Shown in pieces: positions 26,081 to 35,150 of a stretch of 64,000 nt of DNA. The position numbers and the translations under genes were made by a program. This DNA is from Bacteroidales bacterium. GTDB lineage: Bacteria > Bacteroidota > Bacteroidia > Bacteroidales > UBA932. How positions within the stretch are numbered: position 1 is the first letter of the stretch; every line of letters begins with the position of its first letter. Below the pieces are notes generated by a model. The model made no database searches. It saw only the letters and a program-made list of their open reading frames with translations, and was not told the DNA's origin. The stretch covers positions 62,001-126,000 of the forward strand of contig JAGAIY010000016.1 of the NCBI GenBank assembly GCA_017626355.1, read 5' to 3'.

Positions 26081-26719
26081 ATGGAATCAGTAGAGAAAGC
26101 GGTTGCCAAGTCTCTTATGGAGATCAAGGCAGTCATGTTGAGGCCGGAAAAGCCGTTTGTATGGGCTTCAGGCTGGAATTCACCAATTTATTGCGATAAC
26201 AGAAGGATCCTTTCATATCCGGAGATACGTCAGAATGTCTGTACATGGATGGCGGATATCATCAGGAAGCAGTATCCAGATGTCGAGGTCATCGCAGGTG
26301 TGGCTACAGGTGCCATTGCCCATGGCTACCTCGTGGCTCATATTCTCGGAAAGCCTTTCTGCTATGTGAGACCTAAACCGAAGGATCATGGAACAGGCTC
26401 ACAGATCGAGGGAATCCTCGAGGCGGGCTCCAAGGTCGTTATCGTAGAGGACCTTATCTCTACCGGTATGAGCAGTCTTGCAGCGAAGAACGCGCTTGTG
26501 AATGCCGGTGCTGACGTAATGGGTATGGTGGCGATATTCTCATATAACTTCAATCATGCGCGCAAGGCCTTCGAGGATGCGAATGTGGAACTTACCACGC
26601 TTTCGAATTACGATACTCTCATCGAGGTTGCCAATGAGATCGGTTATGTGAAGGATTCAGATATAGCTGTCCTGAAGGAGTGGAGATATTCTCCGTCTAC
26701 ATGGAGGAAGAACGAGTAG
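26081..26719 (+). CDS. pyrE: Orotate phosphoribosyltransferase
   Basis: A 212-residue cytoplasmic enzyme joining orotate and PRPP to form OMP in pyrimidine synthesis. The PRPP-binding motif VVIVEDLISTGMSS (about 125-138) is clear, as are SPIYCDNRRILSYP, where orotate is bound, and FCYVRPKPKDHGTG in the flexible loop. It is the first gene of a five-gene rightward run (pyrE, SRPBCC, rRNA methyltransferase-like, TPR, permease) with gaps of 3 nt or overlaps. Confidence 0.97.
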   Translation: MESVEKAVAKSLMEIKAVMLRPEKPFVWASGWNSPIYCDNRRILSYPEIRQNVCTWMADIIRKQYPDVEVIAGVATGAIAHGYLVAHILGKPFCYVRPKPKDHGTGSQIEGILEAGSKVVIVEDLISTGMSSLAAKNALVNAGADVMGMVAIFSYNFNHARKAFEDANVELTTLSNYDTLIEVANEIGYVKDSDIAVLKEWRYSPSTWRKNE

Positions 26720-26722
26720 GCT

Positions 26723-27184
26723 ATGGCAGTGGAGATCAAAAGCAAGCGTGCTGTCGTATCACGCCCTCCTTATCAGCTCTATATGGCCTTTACGGACATG
26801 CGTAACTTCGTGCAGTATCTTCCGGAGGACAAGAGGGGTGATGTTCAGGCGGACTATGATTTCATCCATGCGACAGTGCAAGGGTTCGACATAGGGGTGA
26901 AGGTAAAGGAGAGGACTCCGTATTCGAAGATGGAGTTCGTCGATGACGGGGCGCCGTTTCATTTTACCCTGACTATGCACTTCGATCCGTCGACTGATCC
27001 CTACAAGACAGATTTTCAGATTGCGGTTGACGCGGATCTGAACTTCATGATGAAGACGCTTCTGGGCTCGAAACTCAAGGATGCGCTTGACAAGGTCGTG
27101 GACTCGCTTGTCGCTGTGTCAGAAGGCAGGATGCCGGAGGGCTTTGATCCATCGATGTATCCTGAAGGTTTCGGAACGAAATGA
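26723..27184 (+). CDS. SRPBCC-fold protein
   Basis: A 153-residue protein with the helix-grip pattern of SRPBCC/polyketide-cyclase-like proteins: VEIKSKRAVVSRPPYQLYMAFTDMRNFVQYLP at the N-terminus, a run of alternating beta strands (FHFTLTMHFDP, DFQIAVDADLNFM), and a long C-terminal helix (LKDALDKVVDSLVAVSEG). Such proteins bind hydrophobic ligands. No catalytic residues or specific ligand can be named. It starts 3 nt after pyrE and overlaps the next gene by 4 nt. Confidence 0.8.
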   Translation: MAVEIKSKRAVVSRPPYQLYMAFTDMRNFVQYLPEDKRGDVQADYDFIHATVQGFDIGVKVKERTPYSKMEFVDDGAPFHFTLTMHFDPSTDPYKTDFQIAVDADLNFMMKTLLGSKLKDALDKVVDSLVAVSEGRMPEGFDPSMYPEGFGTK

Positions 27185-28563
27185 TGAATCCTGACTTCAG
27201 AAGATATCTTGAAGAGGCGATAGGGCATGAAAATGCTCTTGTCGCTTTTTCTGCTTTTGAACAGCCTGCTTCCGTTTCCGTGAGAGTGAATCCTTTCAAG
27301 AAGGTAGGTGATTTCCGCGGCAGGGAAGTACGTTGGAACCCTCATGGCCGCATACTTGAGCAGCGTCCGGTCTTTACTCTTGACCCTTTGTTCCACGGCG
27401 GTGCATATTATGTCCAGGATTCCTCCTCGATGTTCGTGGGACATGCATTCAGGACCTTGCTGAGCACTTTCAGGAAACCATCAGGCAGACATATCAGGGT
27501 TCTCGATCTTTGTGCCGCTCCCGGAGGCAAGACTACCGATCTGGCGGCTTCTCTGCGTGAAATGTACGGAGACGGTTTCATCCTCGTGTCAAATGAAGTC
27601 ATGAAGGCCCGTGTAGGGGTTCTGGCAGACAATGTTGCTTTATGGGGTGATCCCAACGTGGTGGTGACATGTGACGATCCGCGTGCTTTCGCCGCTCTGG
27701 ATGGATTTTTCGATGTGATCGTGGCGGATGTCCCGTGTTCCGGAGAGGGAATGTTCCGTAAGGATGAGGAAGCGCAGAAGCAATGGTCAGTGGACAATGT
27801 TGCGCTTTGCGAGGCAAGGCAGAGAAGGATAGTCGCGGATGTATGGCCTGCACTCGCGCAGAACGGCCTTTTCATATATTCGACATGTACGTTCAATACA
27901 AAGGAAAACGACGGGAATGTCAGCTGGATCTCTGAGGAACTTGCGGCGGAACCTCTCTTGAAGGAGGATGTTCTTGCCGGTATGTCCGGGGTCATCAAGA
28001 CGGAGTTCGGTTACAGCCTTGTGCCTGGTCTTGTCGAAGGTGAGGGACAATATTGCAGCGCTCTTCTCAAGACAGGGGCATCTTCTGCCGGGCCGGTTCC
28101 GCTCCGACCTGCGAGAAGACGTGCCGTTGCTGATGACGGAAAAGGAACGGTGCCTTCGGATGTGTCCCGTCTTTTCGGCAGGGAAGTGTTCCTGAAAAGC
28201 AGGGGAGGGACGATAATAGCGATCCCGGCGGACCTGAAGGATGATGTGGCCCTTCTTGAGAACTTCCTGCATGTCGTGGCATCAGGCTGTGCTGCCGGCG
28301 TGGTGAAGGGCAGGGATTTCGTCCCGGATGCCGATCTTGCCCTGTCTCTTATGCTTGCTGAAGATGCATTCCCTGCTGTTGAAGTTGACAGGGAAAAGGC
28401 TCTGGCCTTCCTGCATAGGGATGCGGTCGTTCTGGATGATGCGCCGAGAGGTTATGTCCTGATCAGGTACGAAGGCGTAAATCTGGGTTTTGTGAAGAAT
28501 ATCGGCAACAGGTGCAATAATCTGCATCCTCAGAGCCGTAGAATCAGAATGAATATAAGATGA
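27181..28563 (+). CDS. RsmF/NOL1-type rRNA cytosine-C5 methyltransferase
   Basis: A 460-residue SAM-dependent RNA m5C methyltransferase. The SAM motif CAAPGGKT is at 111-118; the two catalytic cysteines are Cys186 in DVPCSGEGMF and Cys236 in YSTCTFNTKEND. The C-terminal part (about 310-460) is a PUA/RsmF-like region ending NNLHPQSRRIR. The substrate is probably a 16S rRNA cytosine, by analogy with RsmF; this is not proven. It overlaps the genes on both sides by 4 nt, inside the pyrE operon. Confidence 0.92.
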   Translation: MMNPDFRRYLEEAIGHENALVAFSAFEQPASVSVRVNPFKKVGDFRGREVRWNPHGRILEQRPVFTLDPLFHGGAYYVQDSSSMFVGHAFRTLLSTFRKPSGRHIRVLDLCAAPGGKTTDLAASLREMYGDGFILVSNEVMKARVGVLADNVALWGDPNVVVTCDDPRAFAALDGFFDVIVADVPCSGEGMFRKDEEAQKQWSVDNVALCEARQRRIVADVWPALAQNGLFIYSTCTFNTKENDGNVSWISEELAAEPLLKEDVLAGMSGVIKTEFGYSLVPGLVEGEGQYCSALLKTGASSAGPVPLRPARRRAVADDGKGTVPSDVSRLFGREVFLKSRGGTIIAIPADLKDDVALLENFLHVVASGCAAGVVKGRDFVPDADLALSLMLAEDAFPAVEVDREKALAFLHRDAVVLDDAPRGYVLIRYEGVNLGFVKNIGNRCNNLHPQSRRIRMNIR

Positions 28564-29471
28564 TGAGGAAATTTATGGTTGCAGCAGTGTGTATGCTGCT
28601 TTCTGCCTCGGCTTTTGCCCAGGCGGATAAATATGAGCAGAGGTATGACCTGCTCGTTTCGAAGCTGGGACCGGCAGGAGTCGGAGTAGAGACTATTCTG
28701 AACAACTGGGAGAAAGCGGACTCTACGGCTTCCAAGATGCTTCTGGGACGTTTCAACTACCTGTTTGCGAAGGCTCAGAGCATGCAGGTGGTGGTGAAGG
28801 ACAAGAAGAAATACCTTGGAATGGAACCGATACTTGCCTTAAAGGACAGTACGGGCACTGATGTGTATTATTATCAGGAGATGTTTTATGATGATGAACT
28901 GTACGGTCAGGCCATGAGGGTCGCTGACAGGGCTATAAACATGCATCCTGAAATGCTGGATTTCCGTTTCCTCAAGGCCAATGCCTATATCGCTTATGAG
29001 AAGGAGAGCCCGGACATGGCCAGAAGCTATCTTCTGTCATTGGCTGATGAGAGCGTTTCACGAAGGATATGGCTTTACGGGGACGAGCCTGCAGATGCAG
29101 CCTTCTTCTCCGATGCGATGCTCGAGTACTGCTTCACCTTCTATTCCATCGGCTCACCTGCTGCGATGGATGCGTTTCTTGCTCTCTCGGAACGCATGAC
29201 TGAACTTGACCCTGATAATCCTGCGTTCCTTAACAATATAGGTACATATCATCTCCTTGCAAAGGAGGATTACAAGACAGCCCTGAAGTACTACAACAAG
29301 GTTCTCAAGGCCCATCCTGATGATTATACAGCCATCAAGAACTGCGTGCTTCTCGCAAGAAAGCAGAATAATGTCAAGCTGGAGAAGAAATATCTCCAGA
29401 TGCTTGAACTGCATGGTACCGAAAGCGAAAGGATGACAGCAAAGGCAAGACTTCAGCAGCTCGGAAAATAA
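28560..29471 (+). CDS. Secreted TPR-repeat protein
   Basis: A 303-residue protein with a signal peptide (MMRKFMVAAVCMLLSASAFAQ). The C-terminal half has tetratricopeptide-type helices (MTELDPDNPAFLNNIGTYHLLAKEDYKTALKYYNKVLKAHPDDYTAIKNCV, about 215-266), with a helical region before it (RVADRAINMHPEMLDFRFLKANAYIAYEK). It likely acts as a periplasmic or membrane-attached scaffold. The first ATG overlaps the previous stop; a second ATG 3 nt on is equally possible. The permease gene follows after 2 nt. Confidence 0.85.
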   Translation: MMRKFMVAAVCMLLSASAFAQADKYEQRYDLLVSKLGPAGVGVETILNNWEKADSTASKMLLGRFNYLFAKAQSMQVVVKDKKKYLGMEPILALKDSTGTDVYYYQEMFYDDELYGQAMRVADRAINMHPEMLDFRFLKANAYIAYEKESPDMARSYLLSLADESVSRRIWLYGDEPADAAFFSDAMLEYCFTFYSIGSPAAMDAFLALSERMTELDPDNPAFLNNIGTYHLLAKEDYKTALKYYNKVLKAHPDDYTAIKNCVLLARKQNNVKLEKKYLQMLELHGTESERMTAKARLQQLGK

Positions 29472-29473
29472 GG

Positions 29474-30667
29474 ATGGATGCATCTTTCTTCATATCGCGC
29501 AGGCTTCGTTTCAGGAGGGGGATCGTCACGGCTTCTATAGCCGTGAGCTTCCTTGTGATGATCCTGGCTGTCTCCATTTCTTCCGGTTTCCGTCATGCCA
29601 TACGTGACGGCCTTTCGGAAGTGGTCGGTGACATACAGCTTACGCCTCCGGATCAGAATGTGCTTGATGAATCGTCTCCGATAGAGGCAGAGGCGGAGTA
29701 TCTCAGGTCACTCGGGCAGATTGAAGGGATAGATTCAGTCATTCCTGTGGTGTACAGGGCCGGAATCGTCAAGAATGGTGACAATATCCACGGAGTTCTC
29801 TTCAAGGGAACTGTCTCGGGGCCCCAGTCCATGTCCGGGACTGAAATACCGGACAGCATTCCTCTTCCCGTATCCATCCCTAAACGTCTGTCTGAGATAA
29901 CTTCACTTGAGTGCGGTGACCGTATGCTTGCATACTTCGTGGGAGAGAAGGTAAGGATGCGTCAGTTCAATGTCGTCTCTGTGCATGATGTGATGGTTGA
30001 GGCTGACGACAATCTTGTGGTCGTGGCTGAACTTTCCGACCTTCAGAGGCTCCTTGACTGGGACCGTAACGAAGTGTCAGCTATGGAGATCATCCTTGAC
30101 CCTTCATATAAGGACGAAGAGGCCGTCAAGGAGATCACGATGACGGTCGGAACCATAGTAAACGCATATTCAGAGGACAGCGAATCGCCTGTCATAGCGA
30201 CATCATCCATGTCGAAGTTCCCGCAGATCTTCGACTGGCTGGATCTTATAGACTTCAATGTGTTCTTCATTCTCCTGCTGATGACCATCGTCGCAGGCTT
30301 CAATATGATATCCGGCCTTCTGATCATGCTGTTCGAGAATATTCCGACAATAGGTCTTCTCAAGGCTTTGGGCATGACAGACAAGGCCATAGCCAAAGTA
30401 TTCCTTTCAAGTTCTGCCGTCCTGGTAGGGAAGGGCATGCTTGCAGGAAATGCTCTGGCTCTGATCTTCTGTCTTGTTCAGGGGTATACAGGGCTGATTC
30501 CGCTCAATCCCGAGAATTATTTCGTATCTTCGGTTCCGGTCCATATCGATCCGGCCTGGATACTTGCGGCGGACTTGACAGCCTTTGTAGCGATAATGCT
30601 TCTGCTTCTGATACCTTGCATCTTCATCTCCAAGGTGGATCCTGCAGATACGGTCAGGGTTAGTTAG
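29474..30667 (+). CDS. LolC/LolE-type ABC transporter permease (FtsX family)
   Basis: A 397-residue inner-membrane protein. One helix near the N-terminus (about 17-37), a large periplasmic domain (about 40-257), and three C-terminal helices (about 262-286, 308-335, 361-385). The FtsX-like motif region MLFENIPTIGLLKALGMTDKAIAKVF lies between helices 2 and 3. LolC/E proteins extract lipoproteins from the inner membrane with the ATPase LolD, which is not in the window. It is the last gene of the pyrE operon and overlaps the 3' end of the convergent transglycosylase gene by 4 nt. Confidence 0.88.
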   Translation: MDASFFISRRLRFRRGIVTASIAVSFLVMILAVSISSGFRHAIRDGLSEVVGDIQLTPPDQNVLDESSPIEAEAEYLRSLGQIEGIDSVIPVVYRAGIVKNGDNIHGVLFKGTVSGPQSMSGTEIPDSIPLPVSIPKRLSEITSLECGDRMLAYFVGEKVRMRQFNVVSVHDVMVEADDNLVVVAELSDLQRLLDWDRNEVSAMEIILDPSYKDEEAVKEITMTVGTIVNAYSEDSESPVIATSSMSKFPQIFDWLDLIDFNVFFILLLMTIVAGFNMISGLLIMLFENIPTIGLLKALGMTDKAIAKVFLSSSAVLVGKGMLAGNALALIFCLVQGYTGLIPLNPENYFVSSVPVHIDPAWILAADLTAFVAIMLLLLIPCIFISKVDPADTVRVS

Positions 30668-31740
30668 ATTGACGGATGGATGGCGCAGATGGAGTCATAC
30701 AATGACATCACCTTGTCAACATAGGCAATCGTTTCGTGTCCTTTGAATTTACCGAGTTTCACGGACTTCTCTTCAAGAATTGAGTCTTCCCTCATCTGAG
30801 GTATGACTGCAACGACCTCATCCCATGACATGCCGCTGAGTCCCTTTGCCGCTGCGAAGTTGCGGCAGTCGGCTATACGGCCTTCTCCGGCATTGTATGC
30901 TGCGAGAGTGAACTTTATCACCTCGTCCTTATTCATACCGGTCCTGGCGTAGATGTTCTGCAGCCTCTTGAGATGGCTTGTGCCCGCCTTGAGGTTCTGA
31001 TCCGGGTCTATGAGGTCTTCGACACCATAATATCTGCCGGTCTTCGGCATTACCTGCATCAGACCCTTTGCTCCGCGGTGGGATACCGAGTTTATCGAGA
31101 ACTTGGATTCCTGATATACGACGGCAGCCAGTATCCTCCAGTCCCAGCCCAGTTCTTTTGCGTATTTCTTGATCAGGTCGTCGTAGGGGCTGACCTGAGA
31201 AGCCGTCATGCCCTTGATCGCTGCCTTGGAATGCGGGTTATAGGAACGATAGTACTTCTTCTGAAGCTCGTCATATTCGTGTGAGCCCTTGATATGGCTC
31301 ATCCATACGTCCAGAGTCCTTGCCTTGTCCACTTCTTTTCCGTTTACAGACCATACTGTATGTTCGTCGAGCAGTCTGGCATTGTCCTGCTGGTCCATTA
31401 TCGAGTCGGAATACGGGGTTATAAGGATATCTACCGTTCCGTTGTTGAGTGAGTCGACGTAGTTCTCGCCAGTGTATGCTGTAACGATCTTGACGTCGCA
31501 TCTGTTGTCTTTTGCAAACTTGGTCAGCATTTCATAGCTGAATCCAGTCTTAAGTCCCTGCGAACCATACATGTCGTCACCGAGATCTATGGCGCATACG
31601 ATTTCTTCTCCTGCAAAACTGTTTTCCGTTGCTGCTCCGCTGAGTATCCTGCCCTTTTCACAAAGAGGAGTGATACATATCACCATGATGGAGAAGATAA
31701 GATAATTGATTCGTCTTTTTCTTTTGTCAGTTAATTTCAT
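30664..31740 (-). CDS. Membrane-bound lytic transglycosylase (MltF-like)
   Basis: A 358-residue protein with an N-terminal membrane segment or signal (about 11-27, LIFSIMVICITPLC), a solute-binding-like domain (about 45-150), and a C-terminal SLT transglycosylase domain (about 185-320). The catalytic Glu211 is in VVYQESKF, followed by GLMQVMPKTG and AAYNAGEGRI. It cleaves peptidoglycan glycan strands to 1,6-anhydro-muropeptides. It follows the porin-like gene with a 4-nt overlap. The muropeptide product links it loosely to the AmgK/MurU recycling genes at 36.7-38.9 kb. Confidence 0.92.
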   Translation of the reverse strand: MKLTDKRKRRINYLIFSIMVICITPLCEKGRILSGAATENSFAGEEIVCAIDLGDDMYGSQGLKTGFSYEMLTKFAKDNRCDVKIVTAYTGENYVDSLNNGTVDILITPYSDSIMDQQDNARLLDEHTVWSVNGKEVDKARTLDVWMSHIKGSHEYDELQKKYYRSYNPHSKAAIKGMTASQVSPYDDLIKKYAKELGWDWRILAAVVYQESKFSINSVSHRGAKGLMQVMPKTGRYYGVEDLIDPDQNLKAGTSHLKRLQNIYARTGMNKDEVIKFTLAAYNAGEGRIADCRNFAAAKGLSGMSWDEVVAVIPQMREDSILEEKSVKLGKFKGHETIAYVDKVMSLYDSICAIHPSI

Positions 31741-34466
31741 CGTGCAAAATTTGATGCACCCTGCATACCTCTCGCGGATTGTCCGCTCGGCATACCGGAG
31801 CCCCCTCTGCCGCCGCCACCGGCGCCGGCTGCTCCTTTCGTGGTGCCTTTATTACTACCCGGCTGCATATAGAATGGCCATGAGATACCTAACTTGATAG
31901 CCCTCTGAGGTGCAATGTAGCCGTCCGCTGTGAAATAGTCGGCTGATTTGCATGGCCAGCCCATGTTCAGGTTGACCGCCTTGATGAAGATGCATGCGCG
32001 TTTCCACTGGATGTTCACGAATGCATCGATGTAAGGGCAGTTTCCGTACTCAATCTCATTCTGGTTATGGAACACGCCCAGCACCGGGTTGTATGCCGGG
32101 AGATACCACTTGGTGGTATATGTTCCATTGGCTCCGATCTGCATCTGCATCACATTCTTGACCACATCGAACTGCAGGTAATACTTGAAGTTGAGGGCAA
32201 GAAGAGGAAGCGGCATCACTTCTTCGTTTGATGAGAACTGCAGAAGAGCCTTGTGGTCGAAATGCAAGTTCCAGACCTTGAAGTTATTCTTGAGGGAAGC
32301 TGTGATCACACTCATCGGTTCCGTGTTCTGGCGGACCACTCCGAGTGTGTCGTAATATATGTTGTTGTTCAGCAAGGCATATCCGAAAGAAGCTCCAAGC
32401 TGCCATCTCGGAATTGACAGTGAGGCCTCCGCCTTTGTTGATGATATCTTGCTGAAGTCGTTGTCCCATTTGAAATGGTTGGTATAAAGATGCTGCTGAT
32501 AATAATCAGGCTCCTTCAGGCTTGTCTCGAAGTGGGCCTTGAAGGTCAGCGGGCTGTTCTTGTACCTTCTGAAAGGATATATGTTGAAGGACAGGTTCGC
32601 ATTGATGTCGAAATCGTTTATCTCGTGTCCGAGGAACGTGTACTGTCCCTTGGCATCCCAGTGCATGTATTTCTTGAACTGTCCGTTGGCTCCGGCATAT
32701 AGATATGCGGAGTTGAGGATGATGTTGGAGCTGCCGCTTATATAGTCCTGAGGCTTGAAAGTAAAGTAGTTGAGCAGTTTGTCTCCGATACCTACATCAA
32801 GCTTGGAGACTATGCCGTCGCTCTTCCATGGCTGAAGCCTGATGAAGGCGCGGTTCTCGAAACGCATCACCCTCATTGAATCCAGGCTGTGCGTAGGGTT
32901 TATGAAGAATCTGTCGTTGTAGAATTCCCTTCCGTAGGAATCTGCTTCCGATATATTGTCTTCATAAGCCTTTCTGAACACAGAGTATTCGCTGCTGTGT
33001 CCTATGAAGGCCGTGGTCACATCTTCGTGCAGGTCGATGGTGTCGTTCTGGGCGGCTGCCGCCACAGCTGCAGAATCCTCTCTTTCCTTCTGGAGAAGCG
33101 ACGCTATGGCAATGGAATCCCCGCTGTTCATTATGCTGTCCCTTACCATCCTCTGGAGCTTTCTCTCCTTTCTTCCCTTGATGTCGTCAAGGAAGGAGAA
33201 CGGGATCCTGTATGTCTGGTCAAGGAACAGGGTGTTCCTCTTGAGCCTGTTGCTCGCGTCCTTCAGATGCACCTCGATTTCACGGGCGTCCACTGTCGTA
33301 TCCCTGATCCACATCTGGTCCACGACGCCTCCGTTCTCGCTGCGCTCTATCCTGTTGTAGATGTATCCGGCATGCATGAGATATCTCTTTCCCATGTAGT
33401 TGGTGGCCATGAGGACCGATCTGTTGTCCGTGTCCTCTCTTCTGAGCATACCGTTGCTGCCGAAGCGGCGGTATTCAAGGGTGAAGTTGAGTTCCGGTGT
33501 AATGTTCTGGGTGGTGAGTATCTGTACGTTGGACTCTTCCTTCTCCTTGTTCGCGAAGAGTGTTCCCCAGTATGCAAGCTCTGTATACGGAGTCTTTGTG
33601 TTGAACTGCGGAGCATTCTCCGGAGTGTAGCTGTATGCCATGTAAGGAGAATAGAAGATGGCATTGTCCGGATCGTTACGCTTGAAGTAGTCGTATGACT
33701 CTTCTGGAGAACCTACGACTCCGAGCCATGTGGAATTGACTGCGTCTCCCTTGAAGAACGGATAGTCGTACAGACGGTCGTTGTATGTCGTGTCGTACTG
33801 TTTCAGCTCCACGTTATGGAAGTATCTGTCATGATCCCATGTGATGAGCCTCTTGTAGTGCATCGAATCAGGAATCGCAAAGGTCGAAAGAATACGCGGA
33901 GTCGCAGCTATGATGCTGTCTTTCACCGCCCTGATGCTGTCCTTTACTTCCATCTTGCGGTTCTGGGCTGCTATAAGGGCTGGAAGAGCCTGTTCTGCAT
34001 CGTATTTCTTCCTTTCCTTCCTTGTAAGTGAGCCGTACCACTTGTCGAACTTTTCCTTGGCAACGTCTGTGGAGTCCTTTATATATAAGGAATCGAGAAG
34101 GTGAAGCTCGAGAGTGTCTCCTGCATTCATGAGCGAATCTCTCACCTGTACTCTTGTTACGGAATCCTTGAGGGCGATGTAGTACTTGTATTTCAGAGGA
34201 TCGGTCTCCTTGAGTGAATCAGGCACCCTTATGGTGTCCTTTGCAGTAAGGACGAGATCGGTTACCGTGTCATGGGAAACGATGCTGTCAAGTGCGGGAG
34301 AAAGACTGTCTGCGGTAGCTGTCGTATCGGCTAAATTATTGAGTGCCAATGAGTCCGCGAGCCTTTTCAAGCCCACAGCCCTGCTTGCATCGATTCCGAA
34401 TGATTGCATGCCTGCCATGATGACAAGCAGCAGCGGAACCCATATTTTAGCCAAAAAACGTTTCAT
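31737..34466 (-). CDS. Putative outer-membrane porin (Porin_10 type) with Gly-rich tail
   Basis: A 909-residue protein. ATG at 34466 is chosen because the -7 box at 34476-34483 overlaps an earlier in-frame ATG at 34478. A signal peptide (MKRFLAKIWVPLLLVIMAGMQSFG) precedes a charged, helical N-terminal region (about 30-200, repeated DSL and KDS motifs) and a beta-barrel region (about 210-870) with alternating aromatic strands such as FTLEYRRFGSNG and YLMHAGYIYNRIE. A barrel usually ends in an aromatic strand, here ISWPFYMQP, but it is followed by about 38 residues rich in Gly, Ala, Ser and Arg. It is probably an outer-membrane channel; cargo unknown. Confidence 0.85.
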   Translation of the reverse strand: MKRFLAKIWVPLLLVIMAGMQSFGIDASRAVGLKRLADSLALNNLADTTATADSLSPALDSIVSHDTVTDLVLTAKDTIRVPDSLKETDPLKYKYYIALKDSVTRVQVRDSLMNAGDTLELHLLDSLYIKDSTDVAKEKFDKWYGSLTRKERKKYDAEQALPALIAAQNRKMEVKDSIRAVKDSIIAATPRILSTFAIPDSMHYKRLITWDHDRYFHNVELKQYDTTYNDRLYDYPFFKGDAVNSTWLGVVGSPEESYDYFKRNDPDNAIFYSPYMAYSYTPENAPQFNTKTPYTELAYWGTLFANKEKEESNVQILTTQNITPELNFTLEYRRFGSNGMLRREDTDNRSVLMATNYMGKRYLMHAGYIYNRIERSENGGVVDQMWIRDTTVDAREIEVHLKDASNRLKRNTLFLDQTYRIPFSFLDDIKGRKERKLQRMVRDSIMNSGDSIAIASLLQKEREDSAAVAAAAQNDTIDLHEDVTTAFIGHSSEYSVFRKAYEDNISEADSYGREFYNDRFFINPTHSLDSMRVMRFENRAFIRLQPWKSDGIVSKLDVGIGDKLLNYFTFKPQDYISGSSNIILNSAYLYAGANGQFKKYMHWDAKGQYTFLGHEINDFDINANLSFNIYPFRRYKNSPLTFKAHFETSLKEPDYYQQHLYTNHFKWDNDFSKISSTKAEASLSIPRWQLGASFGYALLNNNIYYDTLGVVRQNTEPMSVITASLKNNFKVWNLHFDHKALLQFSSNEEVMPLPLLALNFKYYLQFDVVKNVMQMQIGANGTYTTKWYLPAYNPVLGVFHNQNEIEYGNCPYIDAFVNIQWKRACIFIKAVNLNMGWPCKSADYFTADGYIAPQRAIKLGISWPFYMQPGSNKGTTKGAAGAGGGGRGGSGMPSGQSARGMQGASNFAR

Positions 34467-34475
34467 ACAAGACGG

Positions 34476-34507
34476 CAAAGGTACAAATAATCAACGTAAT
34501 ACGCAAA
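34476..34507 (-). promoter_or_regulatory. Porin-transglycosylase promoter
   Basis: TTTG (complement of 34504-34507), a 20-nt spacer and TACCTTTG (complement of 34476-34483). The predicted start lies only a few nt before the ATG at 34466, giving an almost leaderless mRNA. The -33 box abuts the upstream terminator. Confidence 0.7.
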
Positions 34508-34532
34508 TCGGCAGGCCCGCGGGCCTGCCGAT
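34507..34532 (-). terminator. Palindromic terminator after pncA
   Basis: A perfect 26-nt palindrome (34507-34519 with 34520-34532; the central CGCG forms the loop). It lies 30 nt after the pncA stop on the minus strand and is followed by TTTG, which doubles as the porin -33 box. Confidence 0.75.
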
Positions 34533-34562
34533 GTATATGATTAAGCCTGTCCGGGAGGCCTG

Positions 34563-35150
34563 TCATTCAATAATGATGCCTTCTTCTGCCATCTCTTCAA
34601 GCGCCTTCCTGTGACCTTCAGGATCCACATATGCTATGCAGTCGGACAGGAGATGAACCTTGAATCCGGCTTTGAGCAGATCTTCACAGGTATTGCGGAC
34701 GCAATATTCCGTAGCTATGCCGCAGACATATACATCCGTGGTGTCAAGAAGCTCGAGAATCTCTCCGAGGGACTGGTCTGCATGGTTTACTCCTTCGAAG
34801 CCGGAATACTGTTCCACAGCCTTGTCACAGCCCTTGTCGAAGGTGAGTTCCTCTCTTGCATAAGGCAGGAGGTCTTCATGGATTTCGCCTCCACGTGTGC
34901 CTGCGACGCAATGCGGCGGCCATATTCCTCCCTGTGCGCTGAATGAAGAATGGTCGGCAGGATGGTGGTCGCGGATGAACAGGATTGGGAAGGTGTCGAG
35001 TATCTCATGTTCCTCTCCTCCCTGTCCTTTTGTCTGGGTCTCGATGTATCTTAGTGTCTCCTTTACTGCGTTCTCAGCATTCAGGCATGCAAGGCTTCCG
35101 TCTATGAAGTCGTAGAGCATGTCCACTACTACAAGTGCACTGTTTCTCAT
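34563..35150 (-). CDS. pncA: Nicotinamidase (pyrazinamidase)
   Basis: A 195-residue isochorismatase-fold hydrolase converting nicotinamide to nicotinate. The catalytic triad is Asp10 (VVVDMLYDF), Lys106 (TFDKGCD) and Cys150 (GIATEYCVRNT). The metal site includes Asp61, His63 and possibly His67 in RDHHPADH. It overlaps the upstream pncB gene by 4 nt, forming an NAD-salvage pair: nicotinamide to nicotinate (PncA), then nicotinate mononucleotide (PncB). Confidence 0.96.
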   Translation of the reverse strand: MRNSALVVVDMLYDFIDGSLACLNAENAVKETLRYIETQTKGQGGEEHEILDTFPILFIRDHHPADHSSFSAQGGIWPPHCVAGTRGGEIHEDLLPYAREELTFDKGCDKAVEQYSGFEGVNHADQSLGEILELLDTTDVYVCGIATEYCVRNTCEDLLKAGFKVHLLSDCIAYVDPEGHRKALEEMAEEGIIIE

